Assembly (NCBI RefSeq): GCF_001612685.1
Contig: NZ_BDAY01000021.1
Coordinates: forward strand, 92,966-156,965
Length of the DNA: 64,000 nucleotides
DNA from: Nocardia altamirensis NBRC 108246
GTDB taxonomy: Bacteria > Actinomycetota > Actinomycetes > Mycobacteriales > Mycobacteriaceae
Reading direction: 5' to 3'
In this document: positions 45,123 through 54,599 of the stretch, in pieces
How positions within the stretch are numbered: position 1 is the first letter of the stretch
How the letters are laid out: every line of letters begins with the position of its first letter
Made by a program: the position numbers and the translations under genes
Notes under the pieces: model-generated
Database searches by the model: none
What the model was told of the DNA's origin: nothing
The model's input: only the letters and a program-made list of their open reading frames with translations

Positions 45123-47318
45123 TCAGCTCGGGGTGGGCAGCGCTTCGAGCGGGGCGCTCGAGCGGCCCGGTCGGTCGACACTCCGCAGCGCCCGGCCTTG
45201 CCGGATGGCGGTGAGGATCTCGGCAGCCCACTGTGCCGGATTGTGGTGTCCGAGAAGATCGCTGAGTCGAGCCAATCGTTTCCGGCGTTCCACGGCGGGT
45301 AGCGTCAGTGCTCGATGCAGGGTGTCGACCAGGTCGGCGGGTGAGTTCGGTTCGGTGAGCAGGGCTCCCGCCGCCAATTGCGCGGCGGCTCCGGTGTGCC
45401 GCGAAAGCACGAGCACGCCGGAACCGCCCGTCGCGGCCTGGGCGGCGATGAATTCCTTCGAGGTCAGGTTCATGCCGTCCTGCAGTGACGTCACCCAGAA
45501 CACATCCGCGGCGAGGTAGTGGTCGATCACTTCGGGGAAACTCAGGAATCGCGGGAAGTATTCGATGGGTTGCCACGCGCCGACGGCCCAGATGCGATTG
45601 ACCTCGTCGATGCGTCGCTCGAGCATCTCTCTGGTCGCGTCGTAGGCGGTGATGCCCGGCTCGGGTGGCGGGCAGACCAGCCGGAATCGGAGCGCACCGC
45701 GCAGCTCGGGATGACGGAGGAGCAGCTCGGCGATGGCGTCGACTTTTTGCACCGGTGCCTTGATGTAGTCCAGGCGTTCGACCGAAAGCACAACGGGCCC
45801 ACCGGTTTTTCGGCGACGGCGCGGTCTCGTACCTGCCAGCTTCTCGATGGCCGCGCGGTCGATACCCAGTGGATGGACCCCCACCTGCGGTGGTTCGGCC
45901 AGGTCGGCGAGTGACCCGAGGAAGCGCTCGGCGAAGACGCCGGTGTGGAAGCCCGCCCAGTCCAGGCAACCGAGTGCGGCGCGGATCTCGGCGGCGGGCG
46001 GCAGTGCCGCGAAGACCTCCGGCTCCGGGAACGGTGTGTGGTGGAACAGGCCGATCCGCAGGTCGGGGCGTGTCTCGCGGAGTCGGGCCGGTACGAGCCA
46101 CAGGTTGTAGTCGTGCAGCCAGACAGTCGCGCTCGGTGCGGCCCGGACGCTGATGTGGTCGGCGAAGCGCATGTTGACCGCGCGATACTCGGCCCAGGCG
46201 GTGGGGTCGAAGCGCAGCCGATGCGGTTGGGACATCAGGACCGGCCACAGTGCTTCTTTGCAGGCCCTGTGAAAGTAGCCGCTCCACTCGGCCGAGGTCA
46301 GCGGTAGGAAGGCGAGTGGAAGGCCGGTGTCGTGCTCGTCGAGGTGCGCGACGGATTCGTCGGGCTCGATGACCACGCCCGCCGCCCACACGGCCCGCAG
46401 GTCCTCGGTGAACAGGGTGTTGAGGGTAGGCAGGATGCCGTTGGGACTCGCCGGTGTCCGCCAGCCCTCCGCAGTCCAGGTGACCGGTGCGCGGTGATAT
46501 CCGACCACCAGGGGGTAGTCGGCCGCGACCCAGCCGAGCTCGTGCAGTGTCGCGAGGATGCCCGCGGCACCGGCCTGGTCCGGTCGATGCGCGGCGTCCG
46601 CCACGGGCACCGTTGCCGCCAGGGCGGGTTCCGCGTTGCCGACGATCACGCCGTGTGCGCCGCGGCCGAACATCGAACGGTCATTGCCGGAGTCGCCCGC
46701 GACCAGAATCGAATCCATCGGCCAGTGCTGGTCTTCGGCGAGCGCGACGAGTGCGTTTCCCTTGTTCGCGTGGCGGGGCAGCACGTCGAAGTAGGTGTTC
46801 GCCGAGTACTGCCATGAGCAGCCCAGTGCGCCGACGGCGTCGACCAGTTCTCGCGTCAGCGCCGCGGGTGGCAGGTGGAACGAGCAGCGGCCGTGCTGGG
46901 AAACTTCCTGATAGCGCAGTGCCGGAAACCGATTCAAGGCAACGCGGACTCGGTCGGCGCCGGGCCAGCCCGCGCGTAATCCCGCCTCCAGCTCGGTGAC
47001 GGGGGTCAGGTCTTCGCCGTCGATGATGCTGGCGCCGACATCGGCGATGATCCAACGCGGGTGCGGCACAAGAGGATCGCGCAGCACTTCACGGATCGAC
47101 TCGATTCCGCGACCGGTCGCGAAAACTACCGTCACCTCAGGATGCCGGGTCAGCGTGTTCCGCAGCCGGAGCCGATCGGCGGCGCTGCCGCCGAGCAGGG
47201 TGCCGTCCAGGTCGGTGACCAAGACCTTGCCACGACCGCTCGCCATGGTGCCGCAACGTCGATTGCCGGGTGAACTGGCTTCCGGCTCAACTATTTTGGA
47301 ACCCTCGCCGGTTGCCAT
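45123..47318 (-). CDS. HAD phosphatase-GT20 fusion, probable bifunctional glucosylglycerol-phosphate synthase/phosphatase
   Basis: 731 residues. Residues ~30-255 are a HAD-type sugar phosphatase (VTDLDGTLLGG, FATGRG, NKGNALVAL, VAGDSGNDRSMF). Residues ~260-710 are a GT20 retaining glucosyltransferase (VWLHDYNLWLVPARL, IGLFHHTPFPEPEVF, VERLDYIKAPVQKVDA, DGMNLTSKEFIA). The order phosphatase-synthase and HDYNLW instead of the HDYHLM usual in trehalose-phosphate synthases point to glucosylglycerol (GgpPS) rather than trehalose synthesis; both use an NDP-glucose donor. The product would be a compatible solute. It lies 44 bases after a PfkB kinase gene. Trehalose-6-phosphate synthase/phosphatase is the alternative. 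Confidence 0.82.
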   Translation of the reverse strand: MATGEGSKIVEPEASSPGNRRCGTMASGRGKVLVTDLDGTLLGGSAADRLRLRNTLTRHPEVTVVFATGRGIESIREVLRDPLVPHPRWIIADVGASIIDGEDLTPVTELEAGLRAGWPGADRVRVALNRFPALRYQEVSQHGRCSFHLPPAALTRELVDAVGALGCSWQYSANTYFDVLPRHANKGNALVALAEDQHWPMDSILVAGDSGNDRSMFGRGAHGVIVGNAEPALAATVPVADAAHRPDQAGAAGILATLHELGWVAADYPLVVGYHRAPVTWTAEGWRTPASPNGILPTLNTLFTEDLRAVWAAGVVIEPDESVAHLDEHDTGLPLAFLPLTSAEWSGYFHRACKEALWPVLMSQPHRLRFDPTAWAEYRAVNMRFADHISVRAAPSATVWLHDYNLWLVPARLRETRPDLRIGLFHHTPFPEPEVFAALPPAAEIRAALGCLDWAGFHTGVFAERFLGSLADLAEPPQVGVHPLGIDRAAIEKLAGTRPRRRRKTGGPVVLSVERLDYIKAPVQKVDAIAELLLRHPELRGALRFRLVCPPPEPGITAYDATREMLERRIDEVNRIWAVGAWQPIEYFPRFLSFPEVIDHYLAADVFWVTSLQDGMNLTSKEFIAAQAATGGSGVLVLSRHTGAAAQLAAGALLTEPNSPADLVDTLHRALTLPAVERRKRLARLSDLLGHHNPAQWAAEILTAIRQGRALRSVDRPGRSSAPLEALPTPS

Positions 47319-47362
47319 CTACCCAACGATAGCAGGGGCGCATCATTGAATCGGGAGGAACT

Positions 47363-48337
47363 TCAGACCAGGCGGGCGCGTGGCACCCGATCCAACCACT
47401 GTGCGAGCTCCGTCAAGTCCGGTGCGGCACTGGATCCCAGCGCCGTTGTCGCCGCCGCGCCGCAGGCCACCGCGGTGGCCAGGCAGTCGGGCAGCGGGTG
47501 TCCGGCCAGGTGTGCGTGCAGGAAGCCCGCATTGAAGCAGTCACCCGCGGCGGTGGTGTCGACGACATCGACCGGGATCGCGTCGATCTCACACCGTTGA
47601 CCATGCCGGACCGCGATGGCGCCATTGCTGCCCCGCTTGACGACGACCGTATCCACCAGGCCCGCAAGGATATCGATGGCCGCGTCGAGGGTCGGCGCGC
47701 CGGTCAGTCGCTGTGCCTCGTCGGCGTTGGGCGCGAAAATGTCTACGTCAGCGAGGATCTCGCGCACCGTTGGGGTGTCGAGCGTGCACGGGACGTCCTG
47801 ACAGTCCATGAACACCATGGTGTCGAGCCGATGGGCGATCTGGACGGCGGCCAGCACGGATTCGCCGTAGCGCAGCTGCGGCAGGATCACCACTCGTGGC
47901 CGATGCTCCCGCAGCACCATCGCGAGCGGGTGCGGCGCGATCGGGTCCTGATAGCTCACCATCGCCCGATCCTCTGGCGAGGACAGCGCCGCCGTGACGC
48001 TGCGCACCGGCACGGTGTGGAACCGAAATCCGGTGTCGTCGAGTCCTTCCGCGCGCGCGGCCGCCAAGACCTGCGCGCTGAACAGATCGGTGCCGAAGTC
48101 GGTCGACCAGACCACCTCGTGCCCCAGTCGCCGCATCGCCATCGCGGGCGTGAACGCGCCACCGGGCAGTATTGCGAAGCCGCGAGCAAACACCTCGGTG
48201 CCGGGCCGGACGGGCCGGGACAGGCCGTGAAAGACGAGATCGGCGTAATAGGCGCCGACGACGAGCACCTCGGCACGGTGGCGGCGATTGTTGGATGAGG
48301 TAGCGGCATCGACCCGCCCCGCCGGGTCCGTTCCCAT
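47363..48337 (-). CDS. PfkB-family carbohydrate kinase
   Basis: 324 residues. The ribokinase fold is shown by LPGGAFTPAMAMRRLGHEV near the N-terminus, NADEAQRLTG (~205), VVVKRGSNGA and the catalytic anion-hole motif DTTAAGDCFNAGF (~265-277) with the base Asp. The sugar or nucleoside substrate is not readable; in this position, 44 bases before the HAD-GT20 fusion on the same strand, it may handle a sugar linked to that pathway. An N-terminal ~20-residue tail is probably disordered. Confidence 0.88.
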   Translation of the reverse strand: MGTDPAGRVDAATSSNNRRHRAEVLVVGAYYADLVFHGLSRPVRPGTEVFARGFAILPGGAFTPAMAMRRLGHEVVWSTDFGTDLFSAQVLAAARAEGLDDTGFRFHTVPVRSVTAALSSPEDRAMVSYQDPIAPHPLAMVLREHRPRVVILPQLRYGESVLAAVQIAHRLDTMVFMDCQDVPCTLDTPTVREILADVDIFAPNADEAQRLTGAPTLDAAIDILAGLVDTVVVKRGSNGAIAVRHGQRCEIDAIPVDVVDTTAAGDCFNAGFLHAHLAGHPLPDCLATAVACGAAATTALGSSAAPDLTELAQWLDRVPRARLV

Positions 48338-48584
48338 CCGGCGACACTAGCAAACGGCGCGGCACCACCGCCGATTTTCTCGAACGCGGGATTCGTGCGC
48401 ACCTGCGCGCGCAACAGCTGGACAGGCACCCGCCTGCCGGGCATTATCTTTTGCGATTGTGTAGGGACGTGGCAATTCTTGTCACGCACACGTTTAGGTC
48501 AGTAGCCGATGAATAGCTTCGGCAACAGTTAACTCGGAGTAATTCGGCACACGCCATCGTGTACGCACTCGAATATCAGGGAAT

Positions 48585-49553
48585 TCACCCTGCGAGTCTC
48601 GAATTACTTATGTACTCATTGGAACTGCGGGCGCGATAGCTGCTGACACCGGCTCGTAGCGCGTTGATCTTCGCAAGGGCCGGGTTGCGCGGATTCCAGA
48701 CGACGCCGAATGTGCACTCGGTGAGGTCCTCGACGTGGAGGTAGTGGAGGTCTGGTCGCGGATAGAGGCTGGCCGTGACGGCAGGAACGAAGACGATCAC
48801 GCCGCCGAGTGAGACCGTGGACAGCACGGATTGGAAGCTGGAGCCTTGATGGGCGGCGTAGCGAACCGGGGTGCCGTCGGGGCGGGGGCTGGCCGCCCAG
48901 AAGTCGTGCCCGGCGCGGAATGTCGGCGGCACCAAGCTGATAACCCGATGGTCGGCCAGATCCGCCAGGCGAACGGAGGTACGGCTGGCGAGTGGATCGT
49001 CGCTCGAGACGCACACCACCCGAGGTTCGATGCTGAGCGGTTCGCTGTGCAGGTGTTCCGGCACGGGCAAATGCGTGAACGCCGCGTCGATCTCGCCGGA
49101 CTCGAGGGCGGACAGTAGGTCGGTCAGCCGATCGAGCACCCGGACATCAGGGCCGGGAACGGGATTGGAGTCGGTGAGCGCGGCAATGACACCGCGGGCG
49201 GGTGGCACGGCCGCGAAACTCTCGCAAACCCCCAACCGGAGGCGTTCGCTCCCCGATGCGATGCGGCGCACGATGTTCCGTAGATAGTCGGCGGCATCGA
49301 CAACATTCCTGGCAGCCACCAGCACTGCTTGACCCGCAGCGGTCAGCTCGACGCGGCGGCTGGTCCGGTGGAACAGCTCGACGCCGAGTCGATCCTCGAG
49401 CGAGCGGATCTGCTGGCTCAGCGCAGGCTGGGTGAGATGTAGCTTGCTGGCGGCGCGCCCGAAGTGCAGCTCCTCGGCAAGTGTCAGCAGCAGTCGTAGC
49501 TGATGAGCGGTCGGATCGTCTATGCCGGCCAGCGGATTACGAACTTGATCCAT
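48585..49553 (-). CDS. LysR-family transcriptional regulator
   Basis: 322 residues. The winged HTH covers residues ~15-75 (LRLLLTLAEELHFGRAASKLHLTQPALSQQIRSLEDRLGVELF, in part). A periplasmic-binding-protein-like effector domain follows. It is divergent from the oxidoreductase genes starting near 49.8 kb, with ~280 bases between, the classic LysR arrangement, so it probably controls that operon and itself. The effector is unknown. Confidence 0.92.
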   Translation of the reverse strand: MDQVRNPLAGIDDPTAHQLRLLLTLAEELHFGRAASKLHLTQPALSQQIRSLEDRLGVELFHRTSRRVELTAAGQAVLVAARNVVDAADYLRNIVRRIASGSERLRLGVCESFAAVPPARGVIAALTDSNPVPGPDVRVLDRLTDLLSALESGEIDAAFTHLPVPEHLHSEPLSIEPRVVCVSSDDPLASRTSVRLADLADHRVISLVPPTFRAGHDFWAASPRPDGTPVRYAAHQGSSFQSVLSTVSLGGVIVFVPAVTASLYPRPDLHYLHVEDLTECTFGVVWNPRNPALAKINALRAGVSSYRARSSNEYISNSRLAG

Positions 49554-49833
49554 AGCCCATACATTATCAAACTGCGCCGAATTCTAATCGGTACTCCATT
49601 GTCTGGTCGCATGCACAACTGGCAAGCTGTTGAAGACTCGCCGCACGGCATCAGAGTCCGCTCCGCTAGATGAAGGCACGCCATCACGACCATTGATCGG
49701 CGATCCGCTAGCTCAGGGATTGCTGTGCGCCGGGTCGGGTTAGGTCGGTCGATGGGTAGTGGCAGAAGCAGCTATTTCCCAGTGTATTCGCCCGAGGGGA
49801 ATCGAGCTAGAAATTGGGGGTGATGCCGTGCCT

Positions 49834-49971
49834 ATGGACGATTTGGACAACCCATGGGTGCGCATGCGCACCGAAAACGATGAAACCACCTCGCGGAAAG
49901 GCTGGACGAACCAGCACGAGAACGCGGCGGCGTCGGTCGCTGCGACGCGGTCGGCGAGGAGTGGACGATGA
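49834..49971 (+). CDS. Possible 45-residue peptide coupled to the luciferase-like gene
   Basis: A short frame starts at ATG 49834 behind GGGGGTGATG and ends in an ATGA overlap with the next gene, the same coupling used throughout the operon. The peptide starts MDDLDNPWVRMRTENDETTS and ends in a basic SARSGR tail. About three quarters of third codon positions are G or C, lower than in neighbours. It could be a leader that times translation, a small protein, or chance. I recognise no family. Confidence 0.4.
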   Translation: MDDLDNPWVRMRTENDETTSRKGWTNQHENAAASVAATRSARSGR

Positions 49972-51110
49972 CCGTAAAAGTTGGATTGGTGTGGGACGCA
50001 GCCGGATCCGTCGAGGGCGGGCGCGGTCTGCTGGAGTTGGCTCGGGTCAACGAGTTCGACGCCTTCATGATTTTCGACCACCTGATCAACACTTTTCCGA
50101 GCCAGGCGTGGGACACGGACTTCACCTACCTGGCGTCCGTCCAGTCGACACCGGACCAGTGCCTCGACTTCGCAACGGTGCTAGGCAGTTTCGCGCCGCA
50201 TGCGGGTCCGGTGCAGCTCGTCGTCGGGGTCACCGACCCGCATCGCAGGCACCCTGCGGTACTTGCGCAAACGGCGCTCACTCTCGCGCAGTTCACCGAT
50301 CGGCCGCCGGTTCTCGGGATCGGGACGGGAGCGCTGGAAAACCTCCAGCCGTACGGCGTGCCGCACGATCATCAAGTCGACCGGGTCGAAGAGGCCCTGC
50401 AGATCGTGCGGATGCTGCTGGACGGTGCAGGCCCGCACGACTTCGAAGGCAGCCACTTCACCCTGGATCAGGCACTGATGGGTCTGCGCGCCCCCGAGGG
50501 CCGGGAACCACGACTGTGGGTCGGCGCGAACAGATCTCGGATGCTCACACTGACCGGCCGATATGCGGACGGCTGGCTGCCATCGGAACTCGTGGCGCCG
50601 GATGAGTACGCGCGCAGGCTGAGCGTCGTCCGGAAGGCCGCGGCGGCGGCGGGTCGGGATCCGAGTGCGATCGTGGCTTCCGGCGGTGTGCCCATCGTGG
50701 TCGCCGAAACCGATGACCAGGCCCATGAACTGTTGCAGGCCAATCCTATTCGGTTCCTTGCCCTGCACGCGGGTGCCGATGCATGGGCACGACATGGTGC
50801 CGTGCATCCGTTCGGTGCCGAGTACCGGGGGCTCACCGAACTGTTGCCCCACGTACTGACTCGTCAGGAAGTACAGCAGGCAATGGCCGCCGTACCTGAA
50901 CAGGTGGTGGCCGATCAGGTGCTTGTCGGAAGCAGGAAGACGGTGCTCGACCGGATAGGTGAGCTGGTCGAGGCAGGCATGGAACATCCGATGCTGATTC
51001 CGGTTTCCGCGTTGGCCTCTCCCGATGCCGCGGCATTCACCCTCGAAACAGTGGCTTGGCTCGCTCGCGAACTCCGGGCGCCCTCACCGATTGGCGAAAC
51101 GATCTCATGA
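49968..51110 (+). CDS. Luciferase-like (F420- or FMN-dependent) oxidoreductase
   Basis: 380 residues. The LLM barrel shows VNEFDAFMIFDHL (~25-37), LGSFAPHAGPVQLVVGVTDPHRRHPAVLAQTALTLAQF (in part, ~70-105), GIGTGALENLQPYG and LWVGANRSRMLTLTGRYADGWLP. The non-prolyl-cis bulge around VVGVTDPH suggests F420 rather than FMN, as in actinobacterial reductases. It is coupled on both sides (ATGA). Substrate unknown; context points to tailoring of a secondary metabolite. Confidence 0.86.
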   Translation: MTVKVGLVWDAAGSVEGGRGLLELARVNEFDAFMIFDHLINTFPSQAWDTDFTYLASVQSTPDQCLDFATVLGSFAPHAGPVQLVVGVTDPHRRHPAVLAQTALTLAQFTDRPPVLGIGTGALENLQPYGVPHDHQVDRVEEALQIVRMLLDGAGPHDFEGSHFTLDQALMGLRAPEGREPRLWVGANRSRMLTLTGRYADGWLPSELVAPDEYARRLSVVRKAAAAAGRDPSAIVASGGVPIVVAETDDQAHELLQANPIRFLALHAGADAWARHGAVHPFGAEYRGLTELLPHVLTRQEVQQAMAAVPEQVVADQVLVGSRKTVLDRIGELVEAGMEHPMLIPVSALASPDAAAFTLETVAWLARELRAPSPIGETIS

Positions 51111-52327
51111 GCAGTATTGGCATTGTCGGGACCGGGATTTCCGGGTTGCAGCTCGCATTGCGACTGCAGCAACTGGGGATCGACGTCACCGTCTACTCCG
51201 CGCAGGATCCCGACCAGCTCGCATCAGGCAGGCCCCGCAATTTCCCAGCACGATTCGGCGCGACCCAGCAGCGCGAGGCGCAACTCGGCGTCTTCGACTG
51301 GGACTTCGCTGACGCGCAAGTGCACAGGTGGGATGTGGCGATCCAGGCAGGCCCGCAAGAACTGACGTTCCACGCGGATCTGCGGCCGCCGTCGAGTGTC
51401 GTCGACTTCCGCGTCTACCTGCCACACCTGTGCGCCAAGTTTGTCGAACGGGGCGGGAATGTCGTCGTCGGCGAACGGCCGATCACCGAGTTGGCCGAGC
51501 GGCACGACCTGATGGTCGTCGCCAACGGCGACCGCTCGATGCGGGAGCTGTTTCCGCGGCACGAGACCCGATCGGTGTTCGACGGTCCGCAGCGGATCCT
51601 CTGCAGCGGTTTGTATTTCGGGATCAGCGAGGAAACGCCGCATTCGCTGGATCTGTTCCTGCTCGCCGGTGTCGGCGAGATCTTGCGGATGCCCTTCTAC
51701 TCCCCGCAGGGGCGGGCCGACGTGCTGGCCTTCGAGGCAGTCCCCGGCGGACCACTCGAAGCGATCTCGCACGTCGACTCCGAGGCCGATCCCGAGGCCT
51801 TCTACCGCGATGTGCTCAAGCTGCTCGGCGAATTCGCGCCCGGTCTGCGGGAACGCATTGATACGCAGGCATTCTCACTCATCGGACCGGGAGAAGTGGC
51901 TCAGGGCGGGATCACTCCGGTGGTCCGCCAAGGGTGGGCAAGCCTGCCGGACGGCAAGTGTGCGCTCGCTATCGGCGATGCGTGGATCACGAACGATCCG
52001 CTGACCGCGCAAGGCGCGAATCTCGGCTCCTACACCGCATTCGAGCTCGCCGACTTGATCGCCAAAGCATCGGGTCCGTACGACGATCAATTCTGCCGGG
52101 AAACTTCCGAACAGCTCTGGGCGCACGCACGAGACGTCGTCGACTGGAGCACCGCATTTCTCGGGCCGCCGCCGCCCCATGTGATCGGGCTGTTCGGGGC
52201 GGCAGCAGCGGACAAACGGGTCGCGGAAGCCTTCGTCAACAACTTCAACGACCCGGTCACCATGTGGCAGACCCTGTCCAGCCCAGGGGGAACCGAGTCG
52301 TTCCTCGCCGGCTTCCGTACGGAGTGA
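51107..52327 (+). CDS. FAD-dependent monooxygenase of the styrene/indole monooxygenase (StyA) type
   Basis: 406 residues, ATGA overlap with the preceding gene. The FAD-binding GxGxxG is GIVGTGISGLQLALRLQQLG at the N-terminus. ARFGATQQREAQLGVFDWD, YLPHLCAKFVERGGNV and, late in the chain, LAIGDAWITNDPLTAQGANLGSY are the pattern of StyA-like two-component monooxygenases, which take reduced FAD from a separate reductase and epoxidise or hydroxylate aromatic or olefinic substrates. No StyB-type reductase is nearby. Probably part of the same pathway as the adjoining luciferase-like enzyme. Confidence 0.85.
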   Translation: MSSIGIVGTGISGLQLALRLQQLGIDVTVYSAQDPDQLASGRPRNFPARFGATQQREAQLGVFDWDFADAQVHRWDVAIQAGPQELTFHADLRPPSSVVDFRVYLPHLCAKFVERGGNVVVGERPITELAERHDLMVVANGDRSMRELFPRHETRSVFDGPQRILCSGLYFGISEETPHSLDLFLLAGVGEILRMPFYSPQGRADVLAFEAVPGGPLEAISHVDSEADPEAFYRDVLKLLGEFAPGLRERIDTQAFSLIGPGEVAQGGITPVVRQGWASLPDGKCALAIGDAWITNDPLTAQGANLGSYTAFELADLIAKASGPYDDQFCRETSEQLWAHARDVVDWSTAFLGPPPPHVIGLFGAAAADKRVAEAFVNNFNDPVTMWQTLSSPGGTESFLAGFRTE

Positions 52328-52456
52328 GATGAGCAATCCAGACACTCCTGCACCGTCGTTCAGCTCGTTCGGAACCAGCTCCGCCCGTCCTGCGTCATCG
52401 CCGTAGCACGGATCGTGTGACGTTCGCCGATCCCTGCTCTTACAGAGAAGAGAATC

Positions 52457-53653
52457 ATGCGGCTCAGTATTGCTTCACTTGCCTTGTGCGTCTTCGGAAT
52501 TACGACCGGTGAGTTCGTTATCGCCGGTATTCTTCCGGATCTCGCGACCGATCTAGGTGTGTCGATTCCGGCTGCGGGTCTGCTGGTTACGGCGTACGCC
52601 ATCGGGATGATTGTGGGAGGGCCGACGCTGACCGCGCTCACCACACGGTATCCACGGAAACCCTTGATGGTGGTGCTGCTCGCCGTCGCCGTCGTCGGCA
52701 ACCTCGTCTCGGCCCTCGCGCCGTCCTACGCGATTCTGTTCGTAGCCAGGGTGATTGCCGCGAGTATTACCTCGACGTTCTTCGCCAATGCGGTCGTCAC
52801 CGCTATAGCGACGGCGCCCGAGGGCAAGCAGGCGTCGACGGTGTCGAAGCTGGTCTTCGGTATGAACATTGCCATGATCCTCGGTGCACCGCTCGGCACC
52901 TTCATCGGTTCGCATTACGGCTGGCGTGCCACCTTTGCGGCGATCGCCGTGATCGGTGTGATCGGGTTGCTGCTCGTGATGCAGCTGGTGCCCGCCGTGC
53001 CGAATTCGGGTGGGTCGGTCGCCAGTGAGCTGCGCGCATTCCGCAATCGTGACTTGCAATTGGCCCTTGCGGTGTACGCGGTCGCCAATGCGGGGATATT
53101 GATGGTGTTCACCTACTTCGCGCCACTGCTGACCGACGTCACCGGGTTCTCCAGCGGCAGCATTGCGATATGGCTGCTGGTGTACGGCGTCGGCGCAACC
53201 GTCGGCAACCTCGTCGGCGGTCGACTGTGGGACCAGGCGAAGATGCCCTCACAGGTCGGGCTGCTCACGCTGATGGCCGTCGCGCTCGCCGTCATGTGGG
53301 TGACGAGCAGCAGTACGGTGATCATCGGTGTCCTGGTGTTCATCATCGGCGCGCTCGGCTTTGCGGTGATACCGGGGATGCAGGCTCGGGTGCTCGGCAT
53401 CGCAAGTGCGGCACCAACTCTCGCCTTGGCGGTCAACGCGTCGGCCTATCAGGTTGCGGCTGCGTTCGCGGGGTGGATGGGTGGCCAGGTCATCAATACC
53501 AGCGGGTTGCGGTCGATGTATCTGGTGGCAGCCGCGATCACGGTGGCAGGCATCGCGCTGAGCGGTCTGGCGTGGTACCGGGATCGTGCCGCCGCGGACG
53601 CCGAGGGTACGGCAGTGCCGGTGTCCGAGCCGGGAAAGGCAGAAACCCACTGA
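52457..53653 (+). CDS. MFS exporter, DHA1 (AraJ/Cml-like) type
   Basis: 398 residues with about twelve hydrophobic segments. Family signatures are GITTGEFVIAGILPDLATDLG in helix 1-2 (in part), RYPRKPLMVVLLA (motif A region) and GAPLGTFIGSHYGWRATF (motif C region). These export drugs or small metabolites by proton exchange. It sits between the oxidoreductase pair and the isonitrile operon on the same strand and is a candidate exporter or self-protection protein. A strong terminator follows, so it is not co-transcribed with the isonitrile genes. Confidence 0.9.
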   Translation: MRLSIASLALCVFGITTGEFVIAGILPDLATDLGVSIPAAGLLVTAYAIGMIVGGPTLTALTTRYPRKPLMVVLLAVAVVGNLVSALAPSYAILFVARVIAASITSTFFANAVVTAIATAPEGKQASTVSKLVFGMNIAMILGAPLGTFIGSHYGWRATFAAIAVIGVIGLLLVMQLVPAVPNSGGSVASELRAFRNRDLQLALAVYAVANAGILMVFTYFAPLLTDVTGFSSGSIAIWLLVYGVGATVGNLVGGRLWDQAKMPSQVGLLTLMAVALAVMWVTSSSTVIIGVLVFIIGALGFAVIPGMQARVLGIASAAPTLALAVNASAYQVAAAFAGWMGGQVINTSGLRSMYLVAAAITVAGIALSGLAWYRDRAAADAEGTAVPVSEPGKAETH

Positions 53654-53687
53654 TATAGCGTTCAGCAACAATACGGGCTCCGCTGGA

Positions 53688-53720
53688 TTCGGGGGCTTGG
53701 TCGTCGACCAAGCCCCCGAA
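53688..53720 (+). terminator. Strong hairpin terminator after the MFS gene
   Basis: TTCGGGGGCTTGGT (53688-53701) and ACCAAGCCCCCGAA (53707-53720) are perfect 14-base arms around a five-base loop. It separates the LysR-side operon from the isonitrile operon. Confidence 0.88.
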
Positions 53721-54599
53721 AGCATGTCATCGGGACCGACAATGTTTTGATCAGCACCTTTCTGCCGAAATAGTCGCGGCACAGACCGGAAAGCCGACAA
53801 TGGCCTTTTCGTCCAGTGTTGTGATCGCCGCGAGCACAACCCCCATGCCCTTGGTTTGGGGGTCTTGTGCATTGCGGGCCCGCTGTGCTGCGCCAGTTGC
53901 TATATTGCTGACGGCGGGTAATTCGCTTTCGAAGTTCCTGGCGGCACGATTGCAGTGCATCTCCGTCGCGTCGCTGGAGATGTGTCACCGCGCCGGTCGA
54001 AGCGCACGAGCTGCATGTTTGTCCCATCCGATCCGCCGGTCGAGGCGGCATTTCGGTGAAATAGAATCGCGGAGAATTAGTTCTTTTATTTCACGACGAG
54101 TTCGCTACGCGTGAAACTCTACGTTCGGTGTCCGAGACGGTTATATGACAAGTCCACTGAGTGAAACAGACTTGCAGGCTCAATTGAACAGAGTTACGAT
54201 GATGATGTTCTTCGATTTGAGCGTGTAGAGATTGGGGGGCCGTTTTTTGGCCGCACGCCCGGGGGTTTAGATCGTCTCCCGTGCTATGAAGGCCGAGTCG
54301 TATATCGACATTCTTCGATGCATGCTGTTCGGGCGTATGCAGATAGCGGCGGCAAAGATTCCGCTAATAGGCAACGCGATACTTGATGGCCACTGCGGAA
54401 GGGTCCGCAGTGCTCATTGTTACATTGTATGCAGCCGATTGCGCCGTGGATCCGATATTGAGCTCAACAATATGCGGTGACCAGGCGATCTTTCCAGCAC
54501 AGGTGCTCGGACGGACTCGGGCGGTACGCCAAGAAGCGACCGCCAGCTTTCTGTGCCGGCCGTATGGGTCCGTGCCACCGTAAGTCATCGAAAGTAGTT
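53721..54599. other. 879-bp AT-richer gap before the isonitrile operon
   Basis: Base composition falls clearly below that of the neighbouring genes, with runs such as TTCTTTTATTTC and CCGTTTTTTGG. Short frames exist (for example 53751-53960 on the minus strand), but none has a family signature, ribosome site and codon bias together. It may hold the operon promoter, an RNA leader or gene remnants. I see nothing firm beyond the promoter-like boxes listed separately. Confidence 0.5.
54172..54200 (+). promoter_or_regulatory. Candidate promoter in the gap before the isonitrile operon
   Basis: TTGCAG (54172-54177), 17 bases, then TACGAT (54195-54200) fit -35 and -10 boxes. This would leave a leader of nearly 400 bases before the isonitrile synthase ATG. 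Motif evidence only. Confidence 0.3.

Noticed and set aside
53751..53960. Small minus-strand protein in the AT-richer gap
   Set aside because: No ribosome site, no recognisable family, and codon use unlike neighbours; left as unexplained gap.
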